Positions 1 to 8,661 of a DNA stretch of 64,000 nt are shown piece after piece; positions within the stretch are counted from its first letter, which is position 1; each line of letters opens with the position of its first letter. The notes below the pieces were generated by a model. It had not been told where the DNA came from, did no database searches, and saw only the letters and a program-made list of their open reading frames with translations. The stretch lies in assembly GCF_022213955.1 (NCBI RefSeq), contig NZ_JAKNTW010000003.1, forward strand, positions 186,001 through 250,000. Direction: 5' to 3'. The position numbers and the translations under genes were made by a program. Source of the stretch: Dolomitihabitans soli (lineage in GTDB: Bacteria; Actinomycetota; Actinomycetes; Streptosporangiales; Streptosporangiaceae).

Positions 1-224
1 GGTAACAGGAATCAGCGGCTCCGAACCGCGGGAGAACCCGTGCCGCAGCGTCACGGGCATTCCGGCTTTTCTTGTGCCGCTGAGGGCGTTATTGCTGAGT
101 CTTCACCCGTGGAAGGGCGTTCGCCCAGGTCACCGACCGGGCATTCTCCGGACATTCACCGGGCGAATCCGTGACCCTTGCCGCCCGGCGTCTTCGATTC
201 ACGCCGCCACCGGTTGCTGACGGC

Positions 225-389
225 TCAGGTGTCGCCCGCCCGCGCGGCGTGGCCGAGGCGGAGGGCCGAGATGAGGAAGAAGATGCCGCCCGGGATGGCG
301 TAGCTAGCCGCGTTGAACAGCGTCGGGCTCTGCGCGGAGGCGCCGGCGATGAAGGACACGCCGGCGAGCGCTAGCCCCGTTCTCCGCAT
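225..389 (-). pseudogene. C-terminal remnant of a DUF308/HdeD-like membrane protein
   Basis: The last ~54 codons of this frame closely match the C-terminus of the intact membrane protein at 63184-63807. Both contain a ...GAS(A/S)xSPTL segment followed by SYAIPGGIFFLISALRLG here and GYAIPGGIFFLISAFRLG there. The upstream part of the protein, including the other membrane helices, is missing: before the match the frame runs into low-complexity sequence. It lies inverted relative to the intact copy, about 63 kb away. I read it as a dead fragment left by duplication or rearrangement. Confidence 0.7.
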
Positions 390-568
390 GATTGTTTTCG
401 CTGGCCGCGTCATAGTTGGCGGGTTGGTCCGTGGGATGAGGCATGGGTGGTCTTTCGGGCCGGCCTCGTCATCGGTCGCGCCGGGGGCGGGCGGAGATTG
501 TGTCGGAGTTCGTGCTGCAGCGGCGACCGGTGAGTGGCCGGAGGGACACCTGTCGTACCATTCCGGCC

Positions 569-796
569 ATGCCCCATCGTGTTGCCGTTCTGGCCCTTGA
601 CGGAGTCGATCCGAATGTGCTGTTCGTCGACAACGGGCGCATCCTGACCTCCGCCGGCGGGGCCGCGGGCATCGACCTGTGCCTTCACCTGGTTCGCCTC
701 GACCACGGAGCGGCCGTCGCGGCCGCCGCCGCACGCCGGTGCGTCTCGGCGCCGTAGCGCGAGGGCGGTCAGGCCCAGTTCATCGGACACTCGTGA
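569..796 (+). pseudogene. GlxA/AraC-type transcriptional regulator remnant (internal deletion, amber stop)
   Basis: The frame opens with MPHRVAVLALDGV, the usual start of the DJ-1/PfpI-like domain of GlxA-type AraC regulators. It then jumps directly to VDPNVLFVD...LTSAGGAAGIDLCLHLVRLDHG, which is the end of that domain. An in-frame TAG follows near 755. The same frame continues as REGGQAQFI, the usual linker before the AraC DNA-binding domain, and then stops. About 100 internal residues and the whole DNA-binding domain are therefore missing, so this cannot be a working regulator. Confidence 0.75.
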
Positions 797-885
797 CGCG
801 ACTGGCCATGCTGGAAGGCGTGGCCACGGGCCGGGAGCTCGAGGCTCGGAACCCCCTCAGGCCCACTCCGGCCGCCTGAGCGCGC

Positions 886-1480
886 GAGAGGCTCTCACGC
901 CGCCTGGGTGCGGAGGCGGAGCACCTCAACCAAGACGGATCGCTGATCGACTATGCCCGGCGCCGCGCACTGTTCGCCAACCAGGGAGAATTCATCACTC
1001 TCCACCACTGGTCATCGCTCCGAACGCGCCGACGAAGCGATTTCGCCCAGACGCACATCCACGCACAGCGATGGCTCTATGAGGCTGACCGGCAGTCCCG
1101 CCGAAATCGCTCCCAGCCAGATCGCCGCCAACGACTGCCGCAGCCGCACCGCCTACAGCACCTTCCGCATGCGCCTGCTGCCCTCCGAGACCAAGCTGCT
1201 CCAGAAGGCCGGCGCCGAACTGCTCCACAGCAACGGCATCGACGAGCCACTGACCTGGCAACCTACCTTCCGATTCTCCCCAGACCAGCTTGCCGCTCTG
1301 CCCCGACGAGACCCCGACGCTATCGACATCACCGCCGTCCATCAGGCATTCCTCCAGGACAGCTATCCGAGCGCCAAGCAGATCGCCACAGCGTGCGAAA
1401 CCACGAGCGAGTTCGTTCGCTACATCCTCGACGCACACCCTGTCGACAGACCAATCCTGACCATCGGTCCCCGCAGCTGA
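886..1480 (+). pseudogene. Frameshifted accessory protein remnant (TniQ-like flavour, unconfirmed)
   Basis: Two adjoining frames make one apparent protein. Frame 1 (886 to ~1083) reads ERLSRRLGAEAEHL...DYARRRALF...AQRWLYE. Frame 2 (from ~1081) reads RLTGSPAEIAPS...FRMRLLPSETKLL and runs to a stop at 1480. A single frameshift near 1080 would restore WLYERLTGSP. I have seen similar YxRRR...WLYERLTGS patterns in actinomycete accessory proteins next to TniQ or transposon genes, but I cannot name the family. There is no clean start codon. The call as a broken gene is better supported than any function. Confidence 0.45.
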
Positions 1481-2613
1481 GGAAACCGCCATGCCGGTGA
1501 GACTGACCTTGCGCCAAGCGCATGAGACAGTTCGAGAAACCGCAGGTCACACAAGATCAAGATGTCACGAAGACTGAGACCCTACGAGTTGCAGGGTCTC
1601 AAATTTCGCTGCACAGTCTCGCTGCACAGTCTCGCTGCGCCTATGAAGCGTCTGTGAGACACCACGGGTCAGCGGCCTGCCGAGCCGAGCGTCGTCTCAG
1701 TTCACCGCGAGGAAGTGGAACGGGAACTGAGGTAGACCTCAGTGAATCGGCGAGAGACGGCCAGAAAATGCGCAGGTCGCAGCGCGGTCAGCCACACATC
1801 AGGCCTTGTCGTCGTCGCAGTGGTAGCGCTCTCGCAGCAGTTGCTGCTCGCGCTCCGACAACCCCGACACGGCCAGAAACCCCCCGGACTCGTCCGCGCC
1901 CGTCCAAGGCTGTGCCGCCAGGCGTACCTGGCCAGGTCAGCACGCCGAACGAGCTCGTCCTTATCGCCCGCTGGCGCCACACGCTCGGTCACATGGTCAC
2001 CATAGCGGTGGCGACGGCGTGCCGACAGCATGAAGGCGGCATAGCCGTGCCCCGGGACGCATGGGACAGAGGCGAACCCGGGGCTTATGCCACCCACGCT
2101 AGCAGCCAAGACCTGGCTTGAGGATGAAGGAGACCATCTCGGTCCGGACGACGCGGAACAATGACAGGGCAGACGCGGACCTATGACAGCGGGCGACGCA
2201 GATCTTTGACCATACGGGGCCCTGCGACGCGTTCCATGCTTCCAGTCGGCAAGGGTCAGATGATCTCTCACACGGCTCATCACCTCCTCACGGGTACGCC
2301 GGTGAGCACCGCAGGTCGCAGCCTTGCCGGTCAGGGCGGGGAGCCATCAACGCTCGCATCGCCTCCCAGACGCGATCAGACCAAAGGCCGACCGGAATCC
2401 GCTGTTCTCAGCACCCCCGGGACGAAGCAGGCCAACCAGAGACTTGGGGTCCCGTCTACGGCTTCGCTCGCGGGGTTCGTCGTAAATGTTGCCAAAATCC
2501 TTGGCGAATCCAGCGGAACGCCGTCACCGTCATAGATCTGCGCCTCTGGGTGTTGTCGCGCAGCGCTCAAAATGGCAGGTCAACCGCCATATGCATGGCT
2601 CTCACTGTCATAG
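1481..2613. other. 1.1-kb stretch without a recognisable gene
   Basis: No frame here resembles a known family. A minus-strand segment ending at 1799 contains LSEREQQLLRERYHCDDDKA before a stop and may be the tail of a lost gene. Tandem copies of gctgcacagtctc lie at about 1608-1640. Isolated copies of a (C/G)GCAGGTC motif at ~1540, ~1770, ~2308 and ~2570 resemble part of the repeat array at 3.4-3.9 kb. Codon-phase structure is weak throughout, which fits degraded DNA. Confidence 0.4.
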
Positions 2614-3063
2614 GGCCGCGTCGTTCGTTGCCGAAGGTCTGCGTTTCCGCTGTCAACGGGCCTGCGCGTCACAACCATCGCCATCCCGCGCGGCAGCCAT
2701 CCGCTGACCGACCCGGTGGCCGCCTGCCGTGACTGGCTGCACGCCCTCGACCAGGCCGGACACGCCACCGGACGACTACTGCGGCGGGTCGACCGGCACG
2801 GCACCATCGGCCCCTCGCTCGGCGCCGACGCAGTCAACGTCATCGTCCGCGACCTGGCCGTCCGCGCCGGCGTGCCCTCCGCCGACACGGTCACCGCGCA
2901 CAGCCTGCGTGCCGGCGGCGCCACCGTCGCCTACGCGGCCGGCGTCCCGGTCGCGGTCATCGCCAAACACGGCCGCTGGGCCCCCGCCTCACCCGTCGTG
3001 CTCCGCTACATCCGCGCCGTCGACCGCTGGCGCGACAACGCCATGCGCAACGTCGGTCTTTGA
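2614..3063 (+). pseudogene. Tyrosine recombinase (phage integrase family), C-terminal half only
   Basis: This frame is open from 2614, right after an in-frame TAG, with no suitable start. It encodes only the catalytic end of a tyrosine recombinase. HSLRAGGAT supplies the HxxR pair. HGRWAPAS gives the downstream His/Trp block, and VVLRYIRAVDRW supplies the presumed nucleophilic Tyr. The N-terminal SAM-like domain and the first catalytic Arg are missing. A separate recombinase N-terminal scrap lies at 17.7 kb. I infer a truncated, inactive integrase from a former mobile element. Confidence 0.75.
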
Positions 3064-3378
3064 ACCCTCAAGGTCGAACCGTCGAGGAAGGGATCTACTG
3101 ACATCTCGATGACCAGAGCACTGAAACCTAGTGACGAAGACGCTGGTCGGACTGCAAGTGGTCAACACGATTACAGTCGAAATAGTCACGAGATGTCAGT
3201 CAGCGAGACGGCTCGAACCGGCGAAGGGAGTACCCCCAGAGCGACATGCGGGCGTGTATCAGGACCCTGCGTGACGGTGGGCCTGGCATATGGGTACGAG
3301 CAGGCGAACCCGCGAGCGAAATCGCCCATAACGACTGTTTTGTCATGGCGTGGGCCTGAGTAATCCACTGAAAGGTCA

Positions 3379-3909
3379 GTGGCAAAGTCGCAGGTCAACT
3401 AAGTGACCAGCCTCAGGTAGGTCTCGCTCGCTGATCTGGCCGGACATCCCGTGACCAACGTCGGACACCAGTGACCAAACCGCAGGTCAGCGAAATGACC
3501 AATCGCAGCACGTAAGCAGAGGCGCTCCCCGGGGGCTTTGCCGCCACGAGCAAGCCAGACCTGAGACCGACTCGAAGCGCTGACATCTCATGGCATTGCT
3601 TGCTGACATGCTGTGGCAAAACAGCAGGTCATCTTCCGTACCGGGGTTGTCAGCACACGGCACATTGCCGTGGCCTGTCAGTGGGATTGGCGGGGGATTC
3701 GTGCACGGATACAGGGTCGAAGGTTGAAGAGCACCGAGGTCATCGCCCCGCACGCCCCCCGCAAAAGGACGCTGATCCGGCTGGACGCATACCGTGACTC
3801 CAGCTCGCGATCGTGCTGTGACCTGTGTAAATAGCCGTCAGACGACGGAGCACCTCGTGGCACACCCGCTGACACCTTGTGGCAAAAGCCCAGGACAACT
3901 TGGTGGCAA
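3379..3909. repeat. Degenerate array of GTGRCMA half-sites spaced 20-24 bp
   Basis: GTGGCA or GTGACC hexamers recur in the same orientation at 3379, 3403, 3451, 3471, 3495 (as ATGACC), 3613, 3857, 3879 and 3903. Neighbouring copies start 20-24 bp apart, about two helical turns. The spacer often carries GCAGGTCA or CCAGGACA followed by AACTT-like bases. Two short frames overlap the area but show no protein signature. Multiple direct sites at an element's end are known for IS21- and Mu-like transposase ends and for iterons; which of these applies cannot be decided here. This array fills most of the gene-free gap at 3064-4020. Confidence 0.6.
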
Positions 3910-4020
3910 TCCGCACGCACACCCCAAGCACGCACTCCGGGCCGACAGTAACTTGCGGGAATTGACATTCTCGTGAGTTGCACGCCTCGTTGTGGCGCGC
4001 AATGAATCAGATTTTTTGAA

Positions 4021-4042
4021 TTTGATTTTCTGGAAAATCAAA
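4021..4042. promoter_or_regulatory. Perfect 22-bp palindrome upstream of the coiled-coil gene
   Basis: TTTGATTTTC and GAAAATCAAA form perfect 10-bp arms around a 2-bp centre, in a strikingly AT-rich patch of otherwise GC-rich DNA. It ends 17 bp before the GTG start at 4060. KfrA-type proteins are known to bind operators in their own promoters, so autoregulation is a reasonable inference. Confidence 0.65.
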
Positions 4043-4059
4043 AATGCTACCCTTCGGGG

Positions 4060-5202
4060 GTGCAGACAGAGACGACGGTGAGGCCCTGCAAGCACTGCGG
4101 GACGGAGATCGAGCAGCGGCGGGGGAGGGGACGGCCCAGGGTCTACTGCCCCGAAGGTGAATGCCAGGCGGCGGCGAAGAAGGACCGGGAGTTGCGGCGG
4201 GCGACGCCAGGGCTGGAGGGTTCGCTGGCCAGGACCGAAGAGCTCTATGAGCGCATGGAGAAAGGGCTGGCCGCGGCGATCGCTCCGCTGGCGCAGGTGC
4301 TGGCCGAGGAACTGAGCCCCGCGGGGGTGGAGGCCAGGCTCAGCGCCGTACAGGCGGAGGCGCACACGCGGGTGGCCATCGCGCGCACTGAGCGGGAACA
4401 GGCGTTCGAGCAGGTACGGCTCGCACGTGAGGCCGCCGAACACGCCCGGCGCGAGCGCGATGAGACACATGAGCGCATGCGTGAGGCCGGGGCGGAGCGG
4501 GACGCGGCGCTGAATGACGCGGAGACCGCCCGCGAGCAGGCGCTGGCGGCGCTACGTGAGGCCGCGAGCACCGAACGGCTGGCACGCCAGGCCGAGAAGG
4601 AGGCGATACGGCGGGCGGAGGTGGCCGAACGGAACCGCGACACGGCGGTGCGGGAACTGGCGGAGCGGATGGAACAGGCGGCCGACGAGACCCGGGCGGC
4701 TGTGGCGCGTGCCGTACAGGCGGAAGGAGAGGCACGTTCGGCTCGTCAGGAGCGGGACGGCGCGCAGAGCGCGGCGGAGGAGGCACGGCAGGCGACACGG
4801 CAGGCCGAGCAGGCCGCAGCGGCGGCGCAGGCGAGCGCGGCGGCGGCCGGGGCCGAACGGGAGCGGGCGATCGCGCGGGCCGAACGCGCCGATCAGACCC
4901 ATGCCGCCGCGATGGCCGAGGCCGCCCAGGCTCGTGCGAGCGCGATGGCCGAGGCCGCTGAGACGAGGGCGCAGGCCGTACAGGCTCAGGAGCGGGCGGC
5001 GCGGGCCGAGGAGCAGGCCGCGGCGGCCGAGTCGGAGTTGCGCACGGCCGTCGTCCAGCGGGAACGGCTGATCGGGGAGTTGGCGCTGGAGCGGGCTCGC
5101 GCCGGCGACCTGCGCGCGGAGATGGCGGCGTTGCGCGCGGAGGCAGCCGATCTTCGCGAGCGGGCGGTCACCGCAGAGATCCGTGCCGGGGAGGGTGGTT
5201 GA
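4060..5202 (+). CDS. Zinc-finger / long coiled-coil protein, KfrA-like
   Basis: The product is 380 residues from a GTG start. The first ~40 residues hold a CxxC...CxxxxC pattern (CKHCGTE ... YCPEGEC) that looks like a small zinc-binding fold next to a basic GRGRPR patch. Residues ~55-375 are almost pure Ala/Glu/Arg/Gln heptads and should form a very long coiled coil. Plasmid KfrA proteins combine an N-terminal DNA-binding part with such a coiled coil, but no KfrA helix-turn-helix is evident, so the name is by analogy. No clear ribosome-binding site precedes the start; a palindrome sits just upstream. The setting of recombinase scraps and repeats suggests an origin in a plasmid or integrative element. 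Confidence 0.65.
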   Translation: MQTETTVRPCKHCGTEIEQRRGRGRPRVYCPEGECQAAAKKDRELRRATPGLEGSLARTEELYERMEKGLAAAIAPLAQVLAEELSPAGVEARLSAVQAEAHTRVAIARTEREQAFEQVRLAREAAEHARRERDETHERMREAGAERDAALNDAETAREQALAALREAASTERLARQAEKEAIRRAEVAERNRDTAVRELAERMEQAADETRAAVARAVQAEGEARSARQERDGAQSAAEEARQATRQAEQAAAAAQASAAAAGAERERAIARAERADQTHAAAMAEAAQARASAMAEAAETRAQAVQAQERAARAEEQAAAAESELRTAVVQRERLIGELALERARAGDLRAEMAALRAEAADLRERAVTAEIRAGEGG

Positions 5203-5454
5203 CGCACCGCTGGCCGTCCTCGGCAGTCCCCGAAGTCGTGGGGGTAGCCCAGCCCGCCCGAGCCTGAAGGGCTCATCCCGGCCCGGTCGTCAACAGAGGC
5301 TCTGCCGGGTACGGCTGCACCGACACGCCGATACGATCAGTAGTTTAGCTGTTACTGAGAGTGCATGATCGGGATATCGCAACGGCGGAACTCCGCCTCG
5401 TCTCGAACAGGGAGCCCATCATGCGACGTAGCGTCCACATACTCACCACTCTCA

Positions 5455-5580
5455 CCGCGGCAGCACTACCGCTACTACAACCCCACCGCGGTCGCCCGGC
5501 TCCAGCGGATCCTGCTCATGCGCCGGCTCGGCATGGGCCTGCCGGCCATCGCCGAGGTGTGGTCCGCAGAAATGACCAGT
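5455..5580 (+). pseudogene. MerR-family regulator fragment
   Basis: About 37 residues, HYRYYNPTAVARLQRILLMR followed by RLGMGLPAIAEVW, match the second half of a MerR winged-helix domain, where the RYY...L..I..LR.LG..L..I pattern is typical. Nothing before or after in the same frame continues the family. The N-terminal helix-turn-helix start and any effector domain are gone. It is an isolated scrap between the coiled-coil gene and the ECF sigma operon. Confidence 0.65.
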
Positions 5581-5836
5581 TCTGCGAGAGCTGATCTTCG
5601 TTCTCAGAGCCTCTCGCAAAACATGTTTGGCGGTCGCAACGGGTGTGGTGCAAGCAGGTGCGGTCCCAGGCGTCCTGACATCCGGTGAGGACGCTGGACA
5701 TCGGCGACGAACCGGCCACCCGCGTGACTGACCGCTCATGCCGAAGACAGCGCTGTCCGAACCGGCCACGCCGCTAAGGAACTCGGTCGGCCCGGGACGA
5801 CTTGCACATGCACGGGCCGACCCTGACGACACCGGC

Positions 5837-6712
5837 TCAGGCCGGGGCGGGCAGATGGATCGAGGCGAGTTTGGCCGGGTCGACGACGATGTGGATGCCG
5901 GTGATCCGGCCTTCGGTGACGGTGAAGGCGATGACGGAGAGAGGGGTTCCGTCGGGGCGCCAGGACATGTGGCCGGGGATGCCGTTGACCAGCACGGGTC
6001 GTTGGCGGGCTATCTCGCCGGAGAACATGCGGGCGCCGGCGGCGACCTCGGTGGCGCCGAGGGTGACGACCATGCCGTCGGGGGTGTCGACGGTCAGCTT
6101 CACATTCGGGTCGAGGACACGCAGGAGCGCTTCGAAGTCGCCGCTGAGGGCGGCGGCGCGGAATGCCTGGACGACCTCTCGGTGCGCGCGGCCGGGGCCC
6201 GCCGGCCGGTCCGTTGCTTGGACCTTGCGGCGGGCGCGGCTGGCGATCATCTTGGTGGCGTCGGCGGATTTGCCCAGGATCTGGCCGATTTCGTGGAACG
6301 GGACCGCGAACATGTCGTGCAGGACGAACGCCAGGCGCTCGCTCGGGGTGAGCGAGTCGAGCACGACGAGCAGGGCGAGGCCGACCGAATCGGCCAGCGC
6401 CACCTGCTCGTCCGGCGCGGGGTCGTCGGCGGGCGTCACCACGAGGTCCGCATACTCGTGCCCGTAGGCGGTTTCGGGGTGGGCTCGGCGGGATCTCAGG
6501 AGGTCCAGGCTGATTCGGCCGACCACGGTGGTCAGCCAGCCCGCCAGGTTGCCGATGGTCGCCGCGTCCTGGCGGACGAGGCGCATCCAGGCTTCCTGGA
6601 CCACGTCCTCGGCGTCGGCGTGCGAGCCCAGCACGCGGTACGCGAGGGCGCGCAGCCGATCGCGCTGGGCTTCGAACGCCTCGGTCACGAGGCCGGACGG
6701 ATGGGTGGTCAC
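5837..6712 (-). CDS. ECF RNA polymerase sigma factor with C-terminal SnoaL-like domain (SigJ/ECF41 type)
   Basis: The protein has 291 residues. Sigma-70 region 2 spans about residues 15-80 (AYRVLGSHADAEDVVQEAWM). Region 4 spans about 115-170, with LTPSERLAFVLHDMF and the FHEIGQILGKS recognition helix. Residues ~180-285 form a SnoaL/NTF2-like domain ending in a DGTPLSVIAF-type stretch. That layout fits the SigJ/ECF41 class, where the C-terminal domain rather than an anti-sigma factor controls activity. The start overlaps the stop of the upstream VOC gene by ATGA, so the two are translationally coupled. ECF41 genes usually sit beside a decarboxylase or oxidoreductase; a VOC partner is less common. 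Confidence 0.9.
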   Translation of the reverse strand: MTTHPSGLVTEAFEAQRDRLRALAYRVLGSHADAEDVVQEAWMRLVRQDAATIGNLAGWLTTVVGRISLDLLRSRRAHPETAYGHEYADLVVTPADDPAPDEQVALADSVGLALLVVLDSLTPSERLAFVLHDMFAVPFHEIGQILGKSADATKMIASRARRKVQATDRPAGPGRAHREVVQAFRAAALSGDFEALLRVLDPNVKLTVDTPDGMVVTLGATEVAAGARMFSGEIARQRPVLVNGIPGHMSWRPDGTPLSVIAFTVTEGRITGIHIVVDPAKLASIHLPAPA

Positions 6713-7101
6713 GGCTTGCGCTGCTGACGGAGCGAGACCCGGTTGCCGTCCGGGTCCACCGCCTCGATGCGGACCCCGAACGGATAGTCCACGGGTTCGG
6801 ACTCTTCGAAGGTGACGCCGCGCTGGCGCAGGATCTCGAAATCCTTACGCAAATCATCGGATTCGAGGATCAGCGGCCCGGGCGCGGCATGCTGGCCCAC
6901 GTCGCCCGGCTGTCCCGCGGCCTCCGCATGCGACCACAGGAGGATCTGCACCGGGCTATCGGGAACGCCGACGGTGAGGAACCGTCCGTCGGGCCCCGAG
7001 AAGTCGATCCGCTTTTCCAGGCCGAGTCCCTCGGCGTAGAACTCCAGCGCGCGGTCCTGATCGGTGACGTAGATCGTCACGTACATGATGTTGGTCAGCA
7101 T
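6709..7101 (-). CDS. VOC-superfamily (glyoxalase/bleomycin-resistance-like) protein
   Basis: This 130-residue protein has the paired beta-alpha-beta-beta-beta VOC fold signature. It starts YVTIYVTDQDRALEFYAEGLG, with GxLxL-type strands in the middle, and ends FGVRIEAVDPDGNRVSL. It is a single-module member and probably dimerises. The start has a GAGGACAGG-like ribosome-binding site. It is the first gene of a two-gene operon with the ECF sigma factor (4-bp overlap), with a perfect 13-bp inverted repeat just upstream. The substrate is unknown. Being coupled to the sigma factor, it may act in the same stress response. Confidence 0.85.
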   Translation of the reverse strand: MLTNIMYVTIYVTDQDRALEFYAEGLGLEKRIDFSGPDGRFLTVGVPDSPVQILLWSHAEAAGQPGDVGQHAAPGPLILESDDLRKDFEILRQRGVTFEESEPVDYPFGVRIEAVDPDGNRVSLRQQRKP

Positions 7102-7122
7102 CCTGTCCTCGATTCACTCGTT

Positions 7123-7156
7123 GGTGCGACGACCGTTCGTATTCGGTCGTCGCACC
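7123..7156. promoter_or_regulatory. Perfect 13-bp inverted repeat upstream of the VOC-sigma operon
   Basis: GGTGCGACGACCG at 7123 is repeated in perfect inverse at 7144-7156 around an 8-bp centre. It sits 22 bp upstream of the VOC start codon. It could be a repressor operator overlapping the promoter or a hairpin in the leader RNA. No repressor gene is adjacent on this strand, so its binder is unknown. Confidence 0.6.
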
Positions 7157-7387
7157 TATGACGAGCGCCGACGGGAGAAGGTAACAGGACCGGTCCGCCG
7201 GAGCGGTTACCGGGCGCATGTTCTTGCCTCGGGTGCGGGCGGACTCGTGGCCTTCGAGGGGCGGTCGCGGATGTACTCGCGTTCCATGCCGGACAGGGCG
7301 GCCGGCATCCGCACGTGCCGGGCCGGTTTCGGTGCCGGCGGTCGAGGGGCGGGGCAGTTCGGCGCCCCGAATCACCCACTGGCATGG

Positions 7388-7741
7388 TCAGGCGGGTTGC
7401 GCGGCGTCCTTCACGCTCACCTGATGGCCGACGTCCTCATCCTCGGCCGCGGCCAGCACGGCCTGCAGCAGGCCGGGGAAGCGGGCCTGGAGCTCTTGCC
7501 GCCGCAGGATCACGAAGCAGCGGGTGCCCTCCTGGCGGGTGCGGGTCAGCCCGGCATCACGCAGCACCCGCAGATGGTGGCTGAGGGTGGACTTGGCCAC
7601 CGGCGCCTGCAGTTCGCCCCAGCCGCGTTCACGGCCGTCGGCCAGTACCCGCACCAGCCCGACCCGGATCGGATCGCCGAGGGCGGCCATCACCCCGGTC
7701 AGCGCGATCTCGCCCATATTGGGGTGATGTGCCCGTCTCAT
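7388..7741 (-). CDS. ArsR/SmtB-family winged-helix repressor
   Basis: The product is 117 residues from the ATG at 7741; an alternative start is the MGEIALTG ATG at 7717. The ArsR winged helix covers residues ~10-90: ALGDPIRVGLVRVLADG, then the recognition helix VAKSTLSHHLRVLRDAGL and a wing ending EGTRCFVILR. No cysteine cluster for metal sensing is evident, so it probably senses an organic or redox signal. It is divergent from the SDR gene, with a perfect 9-bp inverted repeat between them, the usual layout for a repressor and its target. Confidence 0.88.
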   Translation of the reverse strand: MRRAHHPNMGEIALTGVMAALGDPIRVGLVRVLADGRERGWGELQAPVAKSTLSHHLRVLRDAGLTRTRQEGTRCFVILRRQELQARFPGLLQAVLAAAEDEDVGHQVSVKDAAQPA

Positions 7742-7758
7742 CTGCCCATGGTAGCTTG

Positions 7759-7781
7759 TTCGATGTTTCACGAACATCGAA
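7759..7781. promoter_or_regulatory. Palindromic operator between ArsR gene and SDR gene
   Basis: TTCGATGTT and AACATCGAA are perfect 9-bp arms with a 5-bp centre. The site lies 16 bp before the SDR start and 17 bp beyond the ArsR start, so one bound ArsR dimer could silence both promoters. Confidence 0.75.
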
Positions 7782-7796
7782 CGAGAGGGTTGTGCC

Positions 7797-8561
7797 ATGA
7801 CCGCCCCGCCCAGCAGCCGACTGCAAGACCAGGTCGTGATCGTGACCGGAGCCGGATCCGGCATCGGCCGCGCCACCGCGCTCGCCTTCGCCCATGCCGG
7901 AGCGCACGTGCTCGCCGTGGGCAGGCGCGCCGAGGCCCTGCACCAGACCGCCGCCCAGCATCCCGGCATCGCCGTCCTGCCGGCCGACATCACCGGCGAC
8001 GGCACCCCGCAGGTGGTGATCGACGCGGCGGCCGACCGCTGGGGGCACCTGGACGTCCTGGTCAACAACGCCGGAGCCACCGCCGCCATGCCGCTGGCCG
8101 ACACCGACGCCCAACGCGTCACCGACCTCTTCGCGCTCAACGTCACCGCACCCACCCTGCTCGCCCAAGCCGCGCTGCCGCACCTGCGCGCCGGCCGCGG
8201 CGCGATCGTGAACGTCTCCAGCACCTACGGCCACCGCCCCCTGCCCGGCGCCGCCCACTACGCCGCCTCCAAAGCCGCCCTGGAACAGCTGACCCGCAGC
8301 TGGGCGCTGGAGCTTGCCGCCGACGGCATCCGCGTCAACGCCCTGGCCCCCGGCCCCACCGAAAGCGAGGCCCTGACCGCCGCCGGCCTGCCCGACGCCG
8401 TCGTCGAGCAGATCAAGCAAGACGAGACCGCGCGCATCCCCCTGAGCCGCCGCGGCACCCCCGAGGAGGTGGCCGCCTGGATCGTCCACCTCGCCGATCC
8501 GGCCGCCACCTGGATCACCGGCCAGGTCCTCACCATCGACGGCGGCCTGGAACTCACCTGA
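7797..8561 (+). CDS. Short-chain dehydrogenase/reductase (SDR)
   Basis: The protein is 254 residues, normal for a classical SDR. It has the nucleotide-binding TGAGSGIG loop near residue 18, NNAG near residue 98, the catalytic Ser in NVSSTYG, and YAASK holding the catalytic Tyr and Lys. The C-terminus ends WITGQVLTIDGG, typical of FabG-like members. It should reduce or oxidise a carbonyl or alcohol with NAD(P)H in the cytoplasm; the substrate is not visible. An AGAGGG-type ribosome-binding site precedes the ATG. The palindrome and ArsR gene upstream suggest control by that repressor. Confidence 0.92.
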   Translation: MTAPPSSRLQDQVVIVTGAGSGIGRATALAFAHAGAHVLAVGRRAEALHQTAAQHPGIAVLPADITGDGTPQVVIDAAADRWGHLDVLVNNAGATAAMPLADTDAQRVTDLFALNVTAPTLLAQAALPHLRAGRGAIVNVSSTYGHRPLPGAAHYAASKAALEQLTRSWALELAADGIRVNALAPGPTESEALTAAGLPDAVVEQIKQDETARIPLSRRGTPEEVAAWIVHLADPAATWITGQVLTIDGGLELT

Positions 8562-8661
8562 AGCGACGCCCAGGCCCCAACGGACGGATCTCCTTCAAGC
8601 CGAACCGCCCCACGCTTCACGGGATGTGTAGTTTGTGGCTGACCCGATTGTCAGGAGAAGC

